Origin: Pseudomonadota bacterium
GTDB lineage: Bacteria; Pseudomonadota; Gammaproteobacteria; Xanthomonadales; Rhodanobacteraceae
Direction: 5' to 3'
Assembly: GCA_021777635.1 (NCBI GenBank)
Contig: JAJYDI010000038.1
Location: 1-13,699 of the forward strand
Length of the DNA stretch: 13,699 nt
The position numbers and the translations under genes are program-made. The notes under the pieces are model-generated. The model ran no database searches and was not told the origin of the DNA. It saw only the letters and a list, made by a program, of their open reading frames with translations. Below are positions 6,635 through 12,491 of this stretch, piece after piece. Positions within the stretch are counted from its first letter, which is position 1, and each line of letters begins with the position of its first letter.

Positions 6635-7650
6635 CCGCTTCCCGTCGCCTCGATGCGCTGCTCGATCGCACCGAAGAGGCTGTGCCCGGCCGCGTCCAGC
6701 ACCTCGATGCGCACCACGTCGCCGAACTTCAGGAACGGCGTCGCCGGCTTGCCGTCGCGCAGGGTCTCGACGGTGCGCTGCTCGGCCAGGCAGGAGGCGC
6801 CTTTGCCGGTGTCGTGGTTGGCGATGGTGCCCGAACCGACCAGCGTGCCCGCGGCCAGCGGCCGGGTCCTGGCCGCGTGCGCGATCAGCTCGGCGAAGCT
6901 GAACTGCATGTCCGTGCCGCAGTCGGGCTCGCCGAACCAGCGGCCGTTGATCCAGGTGCGCATCGGCAAGTGCAGCTTGTGGCCCTGCCAGGCCGCGCCC
7001 AGCTCATCGGGCGTGACCAGCACCGGCGACAGCGCCGAGCGCGGCTTCGATTGCAGGAAGCCGAAGCCCTTGGCCAGTTCGCCCGGGATCAGGTTGCGCA
7101 GCGATACATCGTTGACCAGGCCGACCAGCTGGATGTGCCCGGCGGCGGCGGCCGGGGTCACGCCCAGCGGCACGTCGTCGGTGACCACCACCACTTCGGC
7201 CTCAAGGTCGATGCCCCAGTCCTCGCTGGCGGCAAGCACCGGATCGCGCGGTCCGCAGAAGCCGGCGCTGGTGGCTTGGTACATCAGCGGATCGGTGTAG
7301 AAGCCGGGCGGCATTTCGGCGCCGCGCGCCTTGCGCACCCGCTCGACGTGCGGCAGATAGGCCGAGCCATCGACGAACTCGTAAGCGCGCGGCAGCGGTG
7401 CGGCCAGGGTTCCCATGTCGAGCGCGAACGGTTCGGCGACTCGCCCTGCGGCCGCGGGGTTGGGAAAAGGATCGGCGCGATCCAGGCGCTCCGACAGCAC
7501 ATTCAGCAAGGGCGCGACGCGCTGCCAGTCATCCAGCGCCGCCTGCAGCGACGGCGCGATGCCGATCGCGCGCACCGCGCGCGCGAGGTCGCGGGAGACG
7601 ACGATCAGCGTGCCGTCGCGACCGCCTTCCTTCAGCGTTCCGAGTTTCAT
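6631..7650 (-). CDS. fahA: fumarylacetoacetate hydrolase
   Basis: The 339-residue enzyme splits 4-fumarylacetoacetate to fumarate and acetoacetate, the last step of tyrosine and homogentisate catabolism. The C-terminal FAH barrel holds the metal ligands in the usual order: D120 in YTDPLMYQ, E150 and E152 in DLEAEVVVV, and D181 in LVNDVSLRN. The conserved GTLVGSGTIAN stretch (268-278) shapes the substrate pocket. The length and N-terminal MKLGTLKEGGRDG are those of the short bacterial FAH type, about 80 residues less than the mammalian enzyme. GGAGA four bases before the ATG supports the start. It is separated from hmgA by a 423-bp repeat-bearing gap, so it may have its own promoter or rely on read-through. 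The 3' end overlaps the hemN FNR box. No maleylacetoacetate isomerase gene lies beside it. Confidence 0.93.
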   Translation of the reverse strand: MKLGTLKEGGRDGTLIVVSRDLARAVRAIGIAPSLQAALDDWQRVAPLLNVLSERLDRADPFPNPAAAGRVAEPFALDMGTLAAPLPRAYEFVDGSAYLPHVERVRKARGAEMPPGFYTDPLMYQATSAGFCGPRDPVLAASEDWGIDLEAEVVVVTDDVPLGVTPAAAAGHIQLVGLVNDVSLRNLIPGELAKGFGFLQSKPRSALSPVLVTPDELGAAWQGHKLHLPMRTWINGRWFGEPDCGTDMQFSFAELIAHAARTRPLAAGTLVGSGTIANHDTGKGASCLAEQRTVETLRDGKPATPFLKFGDVVRIEVLDAAGHSLFGAIEQRIEATGSG

Positions 7651-7804
7651 GATTTCTCCGGGGACATCGTCAACTCTTGAAGCGATGCAACGGCCTGCCG
7701 CTCGAACTGCGCAACATCACGCCTCCATCCATCGATCCATCATGTTGAGGGTCTAGAGCGAAGAACCGGTCGCTGCGAAATCCGGCGTCGCGCGAACGGA
7801 CGTT

Positions 7805-7841
7805 TCCGTCGGACAGACCCTTCGCTGCGCTCAGGGCGACA
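7805..7841 (-). repeat. dispersed repeat, copy 1
   Basis: This 37-bp unit matches 8000-8036 at 32 of 37 positions in the same orientation. On the minus strand its core reads CTGAGCGCAGCGAAGG. This resembles dispersed intergenic repeats known from many GC-rich proteobacterial genomes, whose spurious translations contain peptides such as LSAAKGL. It is an intergenic repeat, not a coding region. Confidence 0.65.
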
Positions 7842-7861
7842 ACATTTTTTATCGCTGAGGC

Positions 7862-7884
7862 GCAGCCCGAAGGATCGGGCCTGC
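7862..7884. repeat. REP-like stem-loop
   Basis: GCAG and CCCGA (7862-7870) pair with TCGGG and CTGC (7875-7884), with one bulged C at 7880 and an AGGA loop, giving nine base pairs. There is no T-tract. It lies between the two 37-bp repeat copies and is probably part of the same palindromic repeat family. Confidence 0.45.
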
Positions 7885-7999
7885 ACAAAGACTATCGGAC
7901 TGCCGAAGCCCGCGCCCGACGGCCTCTCGCTTTGCTCGGGACGGAACCGAAGGCCGAAGGATGGGCGCGGCCGGATCGAAGCGCGCGTCACGCAACATC

Positions 8000-8036
8000 T
8001 CCGTCGGACAGATCCTTCGCTGCGCCAAGGATGACA
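8000..8036 (-). repeat. dispersed repeat, copy 2
   Basis: This is the second copy of the 37-bp unit at 7805-7841, with five substitutions. On the minus strand it contains GGCGCAGCGAAGGATCTG. A small hairpin, CAGCC-AAGA-GGCTG at 8035-8048, begins at its edge and lies just downstream of the hmgA stop codon, where it could stabilise or end the hmgA transcript. Confidence 0.65.
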
Positions 8037-8073
8037 GCCAAGAGGCTGGCACGCCCGGATGGATGCGCGTCGA

Positions 8074-9411
8074 TCACCCGCGCCGCCCCGGATCGAAGTG
8101 TTTCGGAAGCCCCTGCCAGCAGCGCCAGTAGTCGGCCTGCAACTCGGGCAACGCCAACGCCTGCGCGGAGGGATGGATCACCGCGCGCGTCTCGAACATG
8201 AAGGCCATGGTGTCGGTCAGATGCTGTGGCTGCGTGGTGTCGAGCGCCACCGCCCGGGCGTGGCTGGCGGCATCGGGACCGTGACCGCTCATGCAATTGT
8301 GCAGGCTGGCTCCGCCCGGGCTGAAGCCGCCGGCGCCGGCGCCCTTGGCGTCGTACTCGCCCTGGATCAAGCCCATGAACTCGCTGGCGACGTTGCGGTG
8401 GAACCACGGTGGCCGGAAGGTATGTTCGGCCACCAGCCAGCGCGGCGGGAAGATCGCGAAGTCCATGTTGGCCGTGCCTGGCGTGTCGCTGGGCGCGGTG
8501 AGCACGGTGAAGATCGACGGATCGGGATGGTCGTAGCTGATCGAGCCGAGGGTGTTGAAGCGCCCCAGATCGTATTTCACCGGCACGGCATTGCCGTGCC
8601 AGGCCACCACGTCCAGCGGTGAGTGGTCGATGGCGGCGCGCCACAGACGACCCTGGAACCTGGCGATCAGCTCGAACTCGCCCTCGCGGTCCTCATAGGC
8701 CGCCACCGGTGCAAGGAAGTCGCGCGCGTTGGCCAGCGCGTTCGCACCGATCGGACCCAGCTCGGGCAGGCGCATCGGCGCGCCGAAATTTTCGGCCACG
8801 TAACCGCGCGCGTCGCCATCCAGCGGCGTGACGGCGAAACGCAGGCCGCGCGGGATCAGCGCGATTTCCAGCGGGGCGATCTCCAGCACGCCCAGCTCGG
8901 TGGCGACGCGCAGCCGCCCCAGCTGCGGCACGATCAGCAGTTCGGCGTCGGCGTCGTACACATAGCGACTGTGCATCGGCCGGTTGCAGGCGTACACATG
9001 GATGCCCACGCCGGTTTGCGCCGCGGGTCCGCCGTTGCCGCCCACGGTGAACAGTCCGTCGATGAAATCGGTCGCCGTGGCCGCCAGCGGGAACGGATCC
9101 CAGCGCAGCGGGTTGGGGGTGGCTGGCTGCTCGTCGAAACGGTTGCGCCAGCGTGATTCGGGCAGCAGCGTGAAGGGCTGGTGCATGGCCCCGGGGCGGA
9201 TGCGGTACAGCCACGAGCGCCGGTTCAAATGCCGCGGCGCGGTGAAGGCCGTGGCCGAAAACTGCTCGGCGTACAGGCCATAGGGCACCTGTTGCGGCGA
9301 GTTCTGTCCCTGCGGCAGCGCGCCAGGCAGCGCTTCACTGGCGAACTCGTTGCCGAAACCCGATTGGTAATGGAGGGTGTCGTTCATGCGGAGATCTTGA
9401 TGGTGGCTCAT
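8074..9411 (-). CDS. hmgA: homogentisate 1,2-dioxygenase
   Basis: The 445-residue enzyme opens the ring of homogentisate with O2 and Fe(II) to give 4-maleylacetoacetate. Iron ligands H338 and E344 (FHRNVASEF) and H377 (SGHGPD) match the human enzyme (H335, E341, H371), and H295 in YDHPDPSIF matches the proposed active-site base. Other family blocks are [19 protein letters not shown] (15-33), [16 protein letters not shown] at 45-56, and [12 protein letters not shown] (361-372). Full length for the family. Two starts are possible: 9411 (used here) and 9387, which gives [11 protein letters not shown] and is closer to the usual N-terminus of homologues. Neither has a strong ribosome site. It lies 34 bp after hppD on the same strand and is almost certainly co-transcribed with it. 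Confidence 0.95.
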   Translation of the reverse strand: MSHHQDLRMNDTLHYQSGFGNEFASEALPGALPQGQNSPQQVPYGLYAEQFSATAFTAPRHLNRRSWLYRIRPGAMHQPFTLLPESRWRNRFDEQPATPNPLRWDPFPLAATATDFIDGLFTVGGNGGPAAQTGVGIHVYACNRPMHSRYVYDADAELLIVPQLGRLRVATELGVLEIAPLEIALIPRGLRFAVTPLDGDARGYVAENFGAPMRLPELGPIGANALANARDFLAPVAAYEDREGEFELIARFQGRLWRAAIDHSPLDVVAWHGNAVPVKYDLGRFNTLGSISYDHPDPSIFTVLTAPSDTPGTANMDFAIFPPRWLVAEHTFRPPWFHRNVASEFMGLIQGEYDAKGAGAGGFSPGGASLHNCMSGHGPDAASHARAVALDTTQPQHLTDTMAFMFETRAVIHPSAQALALPELQADYWRCWQGLPKHFDPGRRG

Positions 9412-9445
9412 CGTGCTTGCGCCCGGCGTGCGGCGCGGCCGGCTC

Positions 9446-10534
9446 TCACAGGACGCCGCGCTTCATCTGGTCGCGCTCGATCGACTCGAACAGCGCCTGG
9501 AAATTGCCCTCGCCGAAGCCGAGATTGCCCTTGCGCTGGATGATCTCGAAGAAGATCGGGCCGATGCAGTTCTGCGTGAAAATCTGCAGCAGCAGCTTGC
9601 GATGTGTTTCCTGATCGGCGTCGATCAGGATCTTGTTGCGCGCCATGCGCGGCACATCTTCGGGGTGCCCGGGAATGCGTCGGTCGATCACCTCGTAGTA
9701 GGCATCGGGCGTGTCGAGAAAGGCCACGCCCTGCGCGCGCATCGCCTCGACGCTGGCGTAGATGTCGTCGGTGAAGCAGGCGATGTGCTGGATGCCTTCG
9801 CCCTTGTATTCGTCGATGTATTCGTTGATCTGGCTTTTCGGGTCGGACGACTCGTTGAGCGGGATGCGCACCATGCCGTCCGGCGCGGTCATCGCCTTGG
9901 ACACCAGCCCGGTCTTCGCGCCCTTGATGTCGAAATAGCGGATCTCGCGAAAGTTGAACAGGCGTTCGTAGTACTGCGACCACTGCTCCATGTGGCCAAA
10001 ACGCAGATTGTGGGTGAGGTGGTCGATGAAGGTCAGGCCATAACCCCGCGGATTGCGCTCGACGCCCGGCAGATATTCGAATTCGGCTTCATAACAGCTG
10101 CCCTTGGCGCCGTACCGGTCGATCAGGTACAGCATGCAGCCGCCGATGCCCTTGATCACCGGCGTGTCGACGGCCTTGGTGTGCTCGAGCGCGCCGATGG
10201 CCTCACCGCCGTGGCCCAGCGCCTGCGTCCGCACCCAAGGGGCGGGTTTGCTGAAGCGGATGGCGAAGCCACTGGCGCAGGGTCCGTGCTGACGCGCGAA
10301 GTCCATGGCGAAGGAGCCGGGCTCCTCGTTGACCAGAAAATTGCAATCGCCCTGGCGGTACAGGGTCACCCGCTTCGTGCGGTGGCGCGCGACGGCGCTG
10401 AAACCGAGCCTGGGGAACAGCGCGTGCAGCAGGGCCGCATCGGGCGCGGCGAACTCGACGAACTCGAAGCCGTCGACGCCCATCGGGTTTTCGAACTGTA
10501 CCGGCTGCATGCCGACATTGGGTTGCGCGCTCAT
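9446..10534 (-). CDS. hppD: 4-hydroxyphenylpyruvate dioxygenase
   Basis: The 362-residue enzyme converts 4-hydroxyphenylpyruvate and O2 to homogentisate and CO2, the entry step of the pathway. It has two vicinal-oxygen-chelate domains. The Fe(II) facial triad is H172 (FIDHLTHN), H250 (GIQHIACFT) and E330 ([11 protein letters not shown]). The conserved C-terminal [18 protein letters not shown] (336-353) is also present, and the length matches bacterial HPPD. The start is certain: GGAGG (10540-10544 on the plus strand as CCTCC) lies five bases before the ATG. The gene is first in the minus-strand series hppD-hmgA-fahA and has a clear promoter at 10580-10608. The divergent MarR-type gene at 10622 is the likely regulator. 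If exported or left unprocessed, homogentisate can polymerise to the brown pigment pyomelanin, but with hmgA and fahA present catabolism is the expected fate. Confidence 0.96.
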   Translation of the reverse strand: MSAQPNVGMQPVQFENPMGVDGFEFVEFAAPDAALLHALFPRLGFSAVARHRTKRVTLYRQGDCNFLVNEEPGSFAMDFARQHGPCASGFAIRFSKPAPWVRTQALGHGGEAIGALEHTKAVDTPVIKGIGGCMLYLIDRYGAKGSCYEAEFEYLPGVERNPRGYGLTFIDHLTHNLRFGHMEQWSQYYERLFNFREIRYFDIKGAKTGLVSKAMTAPDGMVRIPLNESSDPKSQINEYIDEYKGEGIQHIACFTDDIYASVEAMRAQGVAFLDTPDAYYEVIDRRIPGHPEDVPRMARNKILIDADQETHRKLLLQIFTQNCIGPIFFEIIQRKGNLGFGEGNFQALFESIERDQMKRGVL

Positions 10535-10579
10535 GGTGGCCTCCGCAGGGCACGCGGCGCTTGCGCCGCCGAAGCCGGC

Positions 10580-10608
10580 GTTATAGTTTCAAATGCAACC
10601 ATTGGCAA
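10580..10608 (-). promoter_or_regulatory. sigma-70 promoter of hppD
   Basis: On the minus strand TTGCCA (10603-10608) and TATAAC (10580-10585) are separated by exactly 17 bp. Each hexamer matches the consensus at five of six positions. Transcription would start near 10573, leaving a leader of about 38 bases that carries the GGAGG ribosome site. This is the best sigma-70 promoter visible in the window. Confidence 0.75.
10583..10602. promoter_or_regulatory. candidate MarR-type operator in hppD promoter
   Basis: ATAGTTTCAAATGCAACCAT is an imperfect palindrome with 14 of 20 positions symmetrical (pattern AT-GTT-CA-TG-AAC-AT). It fills the spacer of the hppD promoter and overlaps part of its -10 box, so bound protein would block RNA polymerase. 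Its size and AT-rich core fit MarR-family operators. It ends 19 bp before the MarR gene ATG and could also autoregulate that gene. Confidence 0.6.
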
Positions 10609-10621
10609 GGCGCGCCGCATC

Positions 10622-11095
10622 ATGCCCGACCATGCACCGCTCGAGCTCGAACGCTTCCTGCCGTACCGGCTGTCGATCCTCAGCAACACGCTCAGCCAGG
10701 CGATCGCGCGCGAATACGAGCGGCGTTTCGGACTCGGCGTGACCGAATGGCGGGTGATCGCGGTCCTGGCGCGCTACGACGGCGAGGGCCTGGCGGCGCG
10801 CGAGGTGGCCGAACGCACGGCGATGGACAAGGTCGCGGTCAGTCGCGCGGTGGCCAGGCTGGCCGCCGCCGGACGGGTGATCCGGCGTACCCACCGCGGC
10901 GACCGGCGCCGCTCGGTGCTGCGCCTGTCGGCGAAGGGCTGGGCGATCCACGACGCTGTCGCCCCGCGCGCCCGTGCCCACGAGCGCGACCTGCTGGCGC
11001 GTCTCGACGCCGACGAGCGCGCCTGGCTGGAACGCATCCTCGACAAGCTGGCGCCGGCCCGGCCGCCCATGAAGGCCCACCTTACCGATCGGTAG
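10622..11095 (+). CDS. MarR-family regulator, likely of the hpp/hmg genes
   Basis: The 157-residue protein has the MarR architecture: N-terminal dimer helices (about 8-36), a winged helix (41-103) with VTEWRVIAVLARY, recognition helix DKVAVSRAVARLAAAG (69-84) and wing RGDRRRSVLRLSAKG (92-106), then C-terminal dimer helices. MarR proteins commonly bind aromatic ligands and leave DNA. Divergence from hppD with a palindrome inside the hppD promoter suggests that it represses tyrosine catabolism and responds to a phenylpyruvate or homogentisate-type ligand; this is inference. The frame is open for some 400 codons upstream, antisense to hppD, but the ATG at 10622 sets the normal family length and matches the operator position. 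The ribosome site is weak (AAGG at 10607-10610, eleven bases away). Confidence 0.87.
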   Translation: MPDHAPLELERFLPYRLSILSNTLSQAIAREYERRFGLGVTEWRVIAVLARYDGEGLAAREVAERTAMDKVAVSRAVARLAAAGRVIRRTHRGDRRRSVLRLSAKGWAIHDAVAPRARAHERDLLARLDADERAWLERILDKLAPARPPMKAHLTDR

Positions 11096-11180
11096 CCGCA
11101 CGGACAGGCGTTGGCGACACCGGCGCAGGCAGGATGGCGGCACCCCGGCCATGCGGCCGCTGCCGTCACGAGGATCCCCC

Positions 11181-11723
11181 ATGAAACGCAACCCCCTGCT
11201 CAGCGGTGCCACCTTCGCCACCCTCGCCCTGCTCGCGCTCGGCACCGGACTGGCACGTGCAGACGCCGGCGAGGCCGGCGAGATCGCCGCCGTCGCCACG
11301 GCGAAGATCACACCGACCCATGCCATCGCCATCGCCGAGGGGCACAGTCACGGCCGCGCCTTCGGCATGGGCCTCGAAGTCGCCAGGAGCGGCACCTGGT
11401 ACGAGGTGCAGTTGGACGTCAAGGGCAAACCGATGCTGGCGCGCGTGGCGCCGGACAGCGGCCGCTTCCTCGGCATCGCGGCGGCCCGCGGCGAGGATGC
11501 CGCCGGCCTGCACAGCCTCGATGGCCGCCCGCTGACGCTGGCCGGCGCCATCACCGCCGCTGAACGCCACGCCGGCGGACGCGCGCTGGAAGCCGGCCCT
11601 TATGGCAAGGGCCCCGGCGCCCATTACGATGTCGATGTGGTCAGGGCCGGCGCGGTTTCACACTGGAGCGTCAACGCCGACACCGGTGCGGTGACGCCGG
11701 CGCCGGCCTCCGAGCAGGATTGA
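11181..11723 (+). CDS. secreted PepSY-domain protein
   Basis: The 180-residue protein begins with a signal peptide (MKRNPLLSG, hydrophobic 10-25, cleavage likely after ARA at 25-27). Two PepSY-like repeats follow, about 43-102 and 117-172. Each has a helix with A-x-x-I/A-A-E, then YEV or YDVDVV strands, and ends in a D-x-G turn (APDSGRFL and NADTGAVT). PepSY domains are regarded as peptidase-inhibitor or ligand-binding modules outside the cytoplasm. The ATG at 11181 has GAGG about eight bases upstream; an upstream in-frame ATG at 11151 would spoil the signal peptide. It precedes a response regulator and sensor kinase on the same strand, a common arrangement in which the small periplasmic protein may modulate the kinase or be its target. 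No ligand is visible. Confidence 0.8.
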   Translation: MKRNPLLSGATFATLALLALGTGLARADAGEAGEIAAVATAKITPTHAIAIAEGHSHGRAFGMGLEVARSGTWYEVQLDVKGKPMLARVAPDSGRFLGIAAARGEDAAGLHSLDGRPLTLAGAITAAERHAGGRALEAGPYGKGPGAHYDVDVVRAGAVSHWSVNADTGAVTPAPASEQD

Positions 11724-11746
11724 GCTCGCGACCTTGCGGCATGATC

Positions 11747-11777
11747 ACGGGCGCGGCCGGACTCCGGCCGCGCCCGT
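11747..11777. terminator. perfect 14-bp hairpin, possible terminator or attenuator
   Basis: ACGGGCGCGGCCGG (11747-11760) is perfectly complementary to CCGGCCGCGCCCGT (11764-11777) around a three-base ACT loop. It lies 23 bases after the PepSY stop and ends 22 bases before the response-regulator ATG. No run of T follows, so classical Rho-independent termination is doubtful. It could attenuate transcription, protect the PepSY mRNA end, or be a REP-like element. Confidence 0.6.
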
Positions 11778-11799
11778 CCCCGTTGCGGAGTGCGCCCCG

Positions 11800-12489
11800 A
11801 TGAAACTGCTGGTGGTCGAAGACGACGCCGAGACGGCGGCCTATGTGGCGCGCGGCCTGCGCGAGCAGGGCCATGTGGTCGACGTCGCCGGCGACGGTCG
11901 CGACGGCCTGTTCCACGCCGCCGAGGGCGGCTACGACGTGCTGGTGGTCGATCGCATGCTGCCCAGGCTTGACGGCCTCGGCCTGTTGCGCGCGCTGCGC
12001 GCCGCCGGCGTGCGCACGCCGGTGCTGATGCTGACGGCGCTGGGTGAAGTGGACGCGCGCGTCGAGGGCATCGAGGCCGGCGCCGACGACTATCTGGGCA
12101 AGCCGTTCGCGTTCGCTGAGCTCGCCGCACGCGTCGGCGCGCTGGGGCGACGGCCGCCGCTGGTCGAGGGCGCCACCACCACCCTGCGCCTGGCCGATCT
12201 GGAGATGGACCTGCTGCGGCGCGAGGTGCGCCGCGCCGGCCGCGTGATCGACCTGCAGCCGCGCGAGTTCCGCCTGCTCGAGTACCTGCTGCGCCATGCC
12301 GGCGAGGTGGTGACGCGCACGATGCTGCTGGAGCAGGTGTGGGAGTATCACTTCGATCCGCAGACCAGCGTCGTGGAAACCCACATCAGCCGCCTGCGCG
12401 GCAAGATCGATCGCGGCTTCGACAGCGAGCTGCTGCATACCGTGCGCGGCGCCGGCTACAGCCTGCGCGCTCCCGGCGGCGGGCACTGA
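11800..12489 (+). CDS. OmpR/PhoB-family response regulator
   Basis: The 229-residue protein has an N-terminal receiver domain (1-115) with acidic pocket E7/D8, phospho-acceptor D51 (VVDRMLPRLDG), switch T80 (MLTAL) and K102 (GKPFA). A C-terminal winged helix follows (about 135-224), with LQPREFRLLEYLLRHAGEVVTRTMLLEQVW and the recognition-helix part SVVETHISRLRGKID. It binds DNA after phosphorylation by the kinase encoded two bases downstream. The start at 11800 has GGAG (11787-11790) nine bases before it; an earlier in-frame ATG at 11734 would place the hairpin inside the coding region and add 22 unlike residues. The sequence resembles the metal-response branch (CusR/IrlR) and PhoP-like regulators, but the signal cannot be read from sequence. 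Confidence 0.93.
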   Translation: MKLLVVEDDAETAAYVARGLREQGHVVDVAGDGRDGLFHAAEGGYDVLVVDRMLPRLDGLGLLRALRAAGVRTPVLMLTALGEVDARVEGIEAGADDYLGKPFAFAELAARVGALGRRPPLVEGATTTLRLADLEMDLLRREVRRAGRVIDLQPREFRLLEYLLRHAGEVVTRTMLLEQVWEYHFDPQTSVVETHISRLRGKIDRGFDSELLHTVRGAGYSLRAPGGGH

Positions 12490-12491
12490 CC

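Larger units (their letters stand above)
7651..8073. other. 423-bp non-coding gap with REP-like repeats
   Basis: This is the only long intergenic stretch in the window and lies between two genes of the same pathway on the same strand. It contains two copies of a 37-bp repeat in the same orientation (7805-7841 and 8000-8036), a hairpin at 7862-7884, a small hairpin at 8035-8048, and several further pieces of CCGAAGG type. Reading frames here translate to low-complexity Arg/Ser/Ala-rich peptides with no family resemblance. The region contains an A/T run (7844-7851), unusual for its surroundings. I see no convincing promoter for fahA: minus-strand candidates near 7680-7755 lack a matched -35/-10 pair. 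Confidence 0.6.

Noticed and set aside
5138..7300. 720-codon open frame on the plus strand
   Set aside because: It lies antisense to hemN and fahA, has a composition rich in Arg, Gln, Ala, Asp and Val with no family motif, and is the expected shadow of GC-rich codon use on the opposite strand.
7818..7850. Possible Rho-independent terminator with a T-run on the plus strand
   Set aside because: The T6 run follows only a weak CCCT/AGGG stem, and there is no plus-strand gene upstream for it to terminate. On the transcribed minus strand the run is A-rich and precedes the stem.
9413..10621. 400-codon N-terminal extension of the MarR regulator
   Set aside because: The frame is open upstream but antisense to hppD. 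The extension looks like a mirrored-codon shadow, and the MarR domain begins at the ATG at 10622 with normal family length.
11126..11160. Hairpin-like CGGCA/TGCCG and GGCC pairs between the MarR and PepSY genes
   Set aside because: The stem is interrupted and has no T-tract; such short pairings are common by chance in GC-rich sequence.
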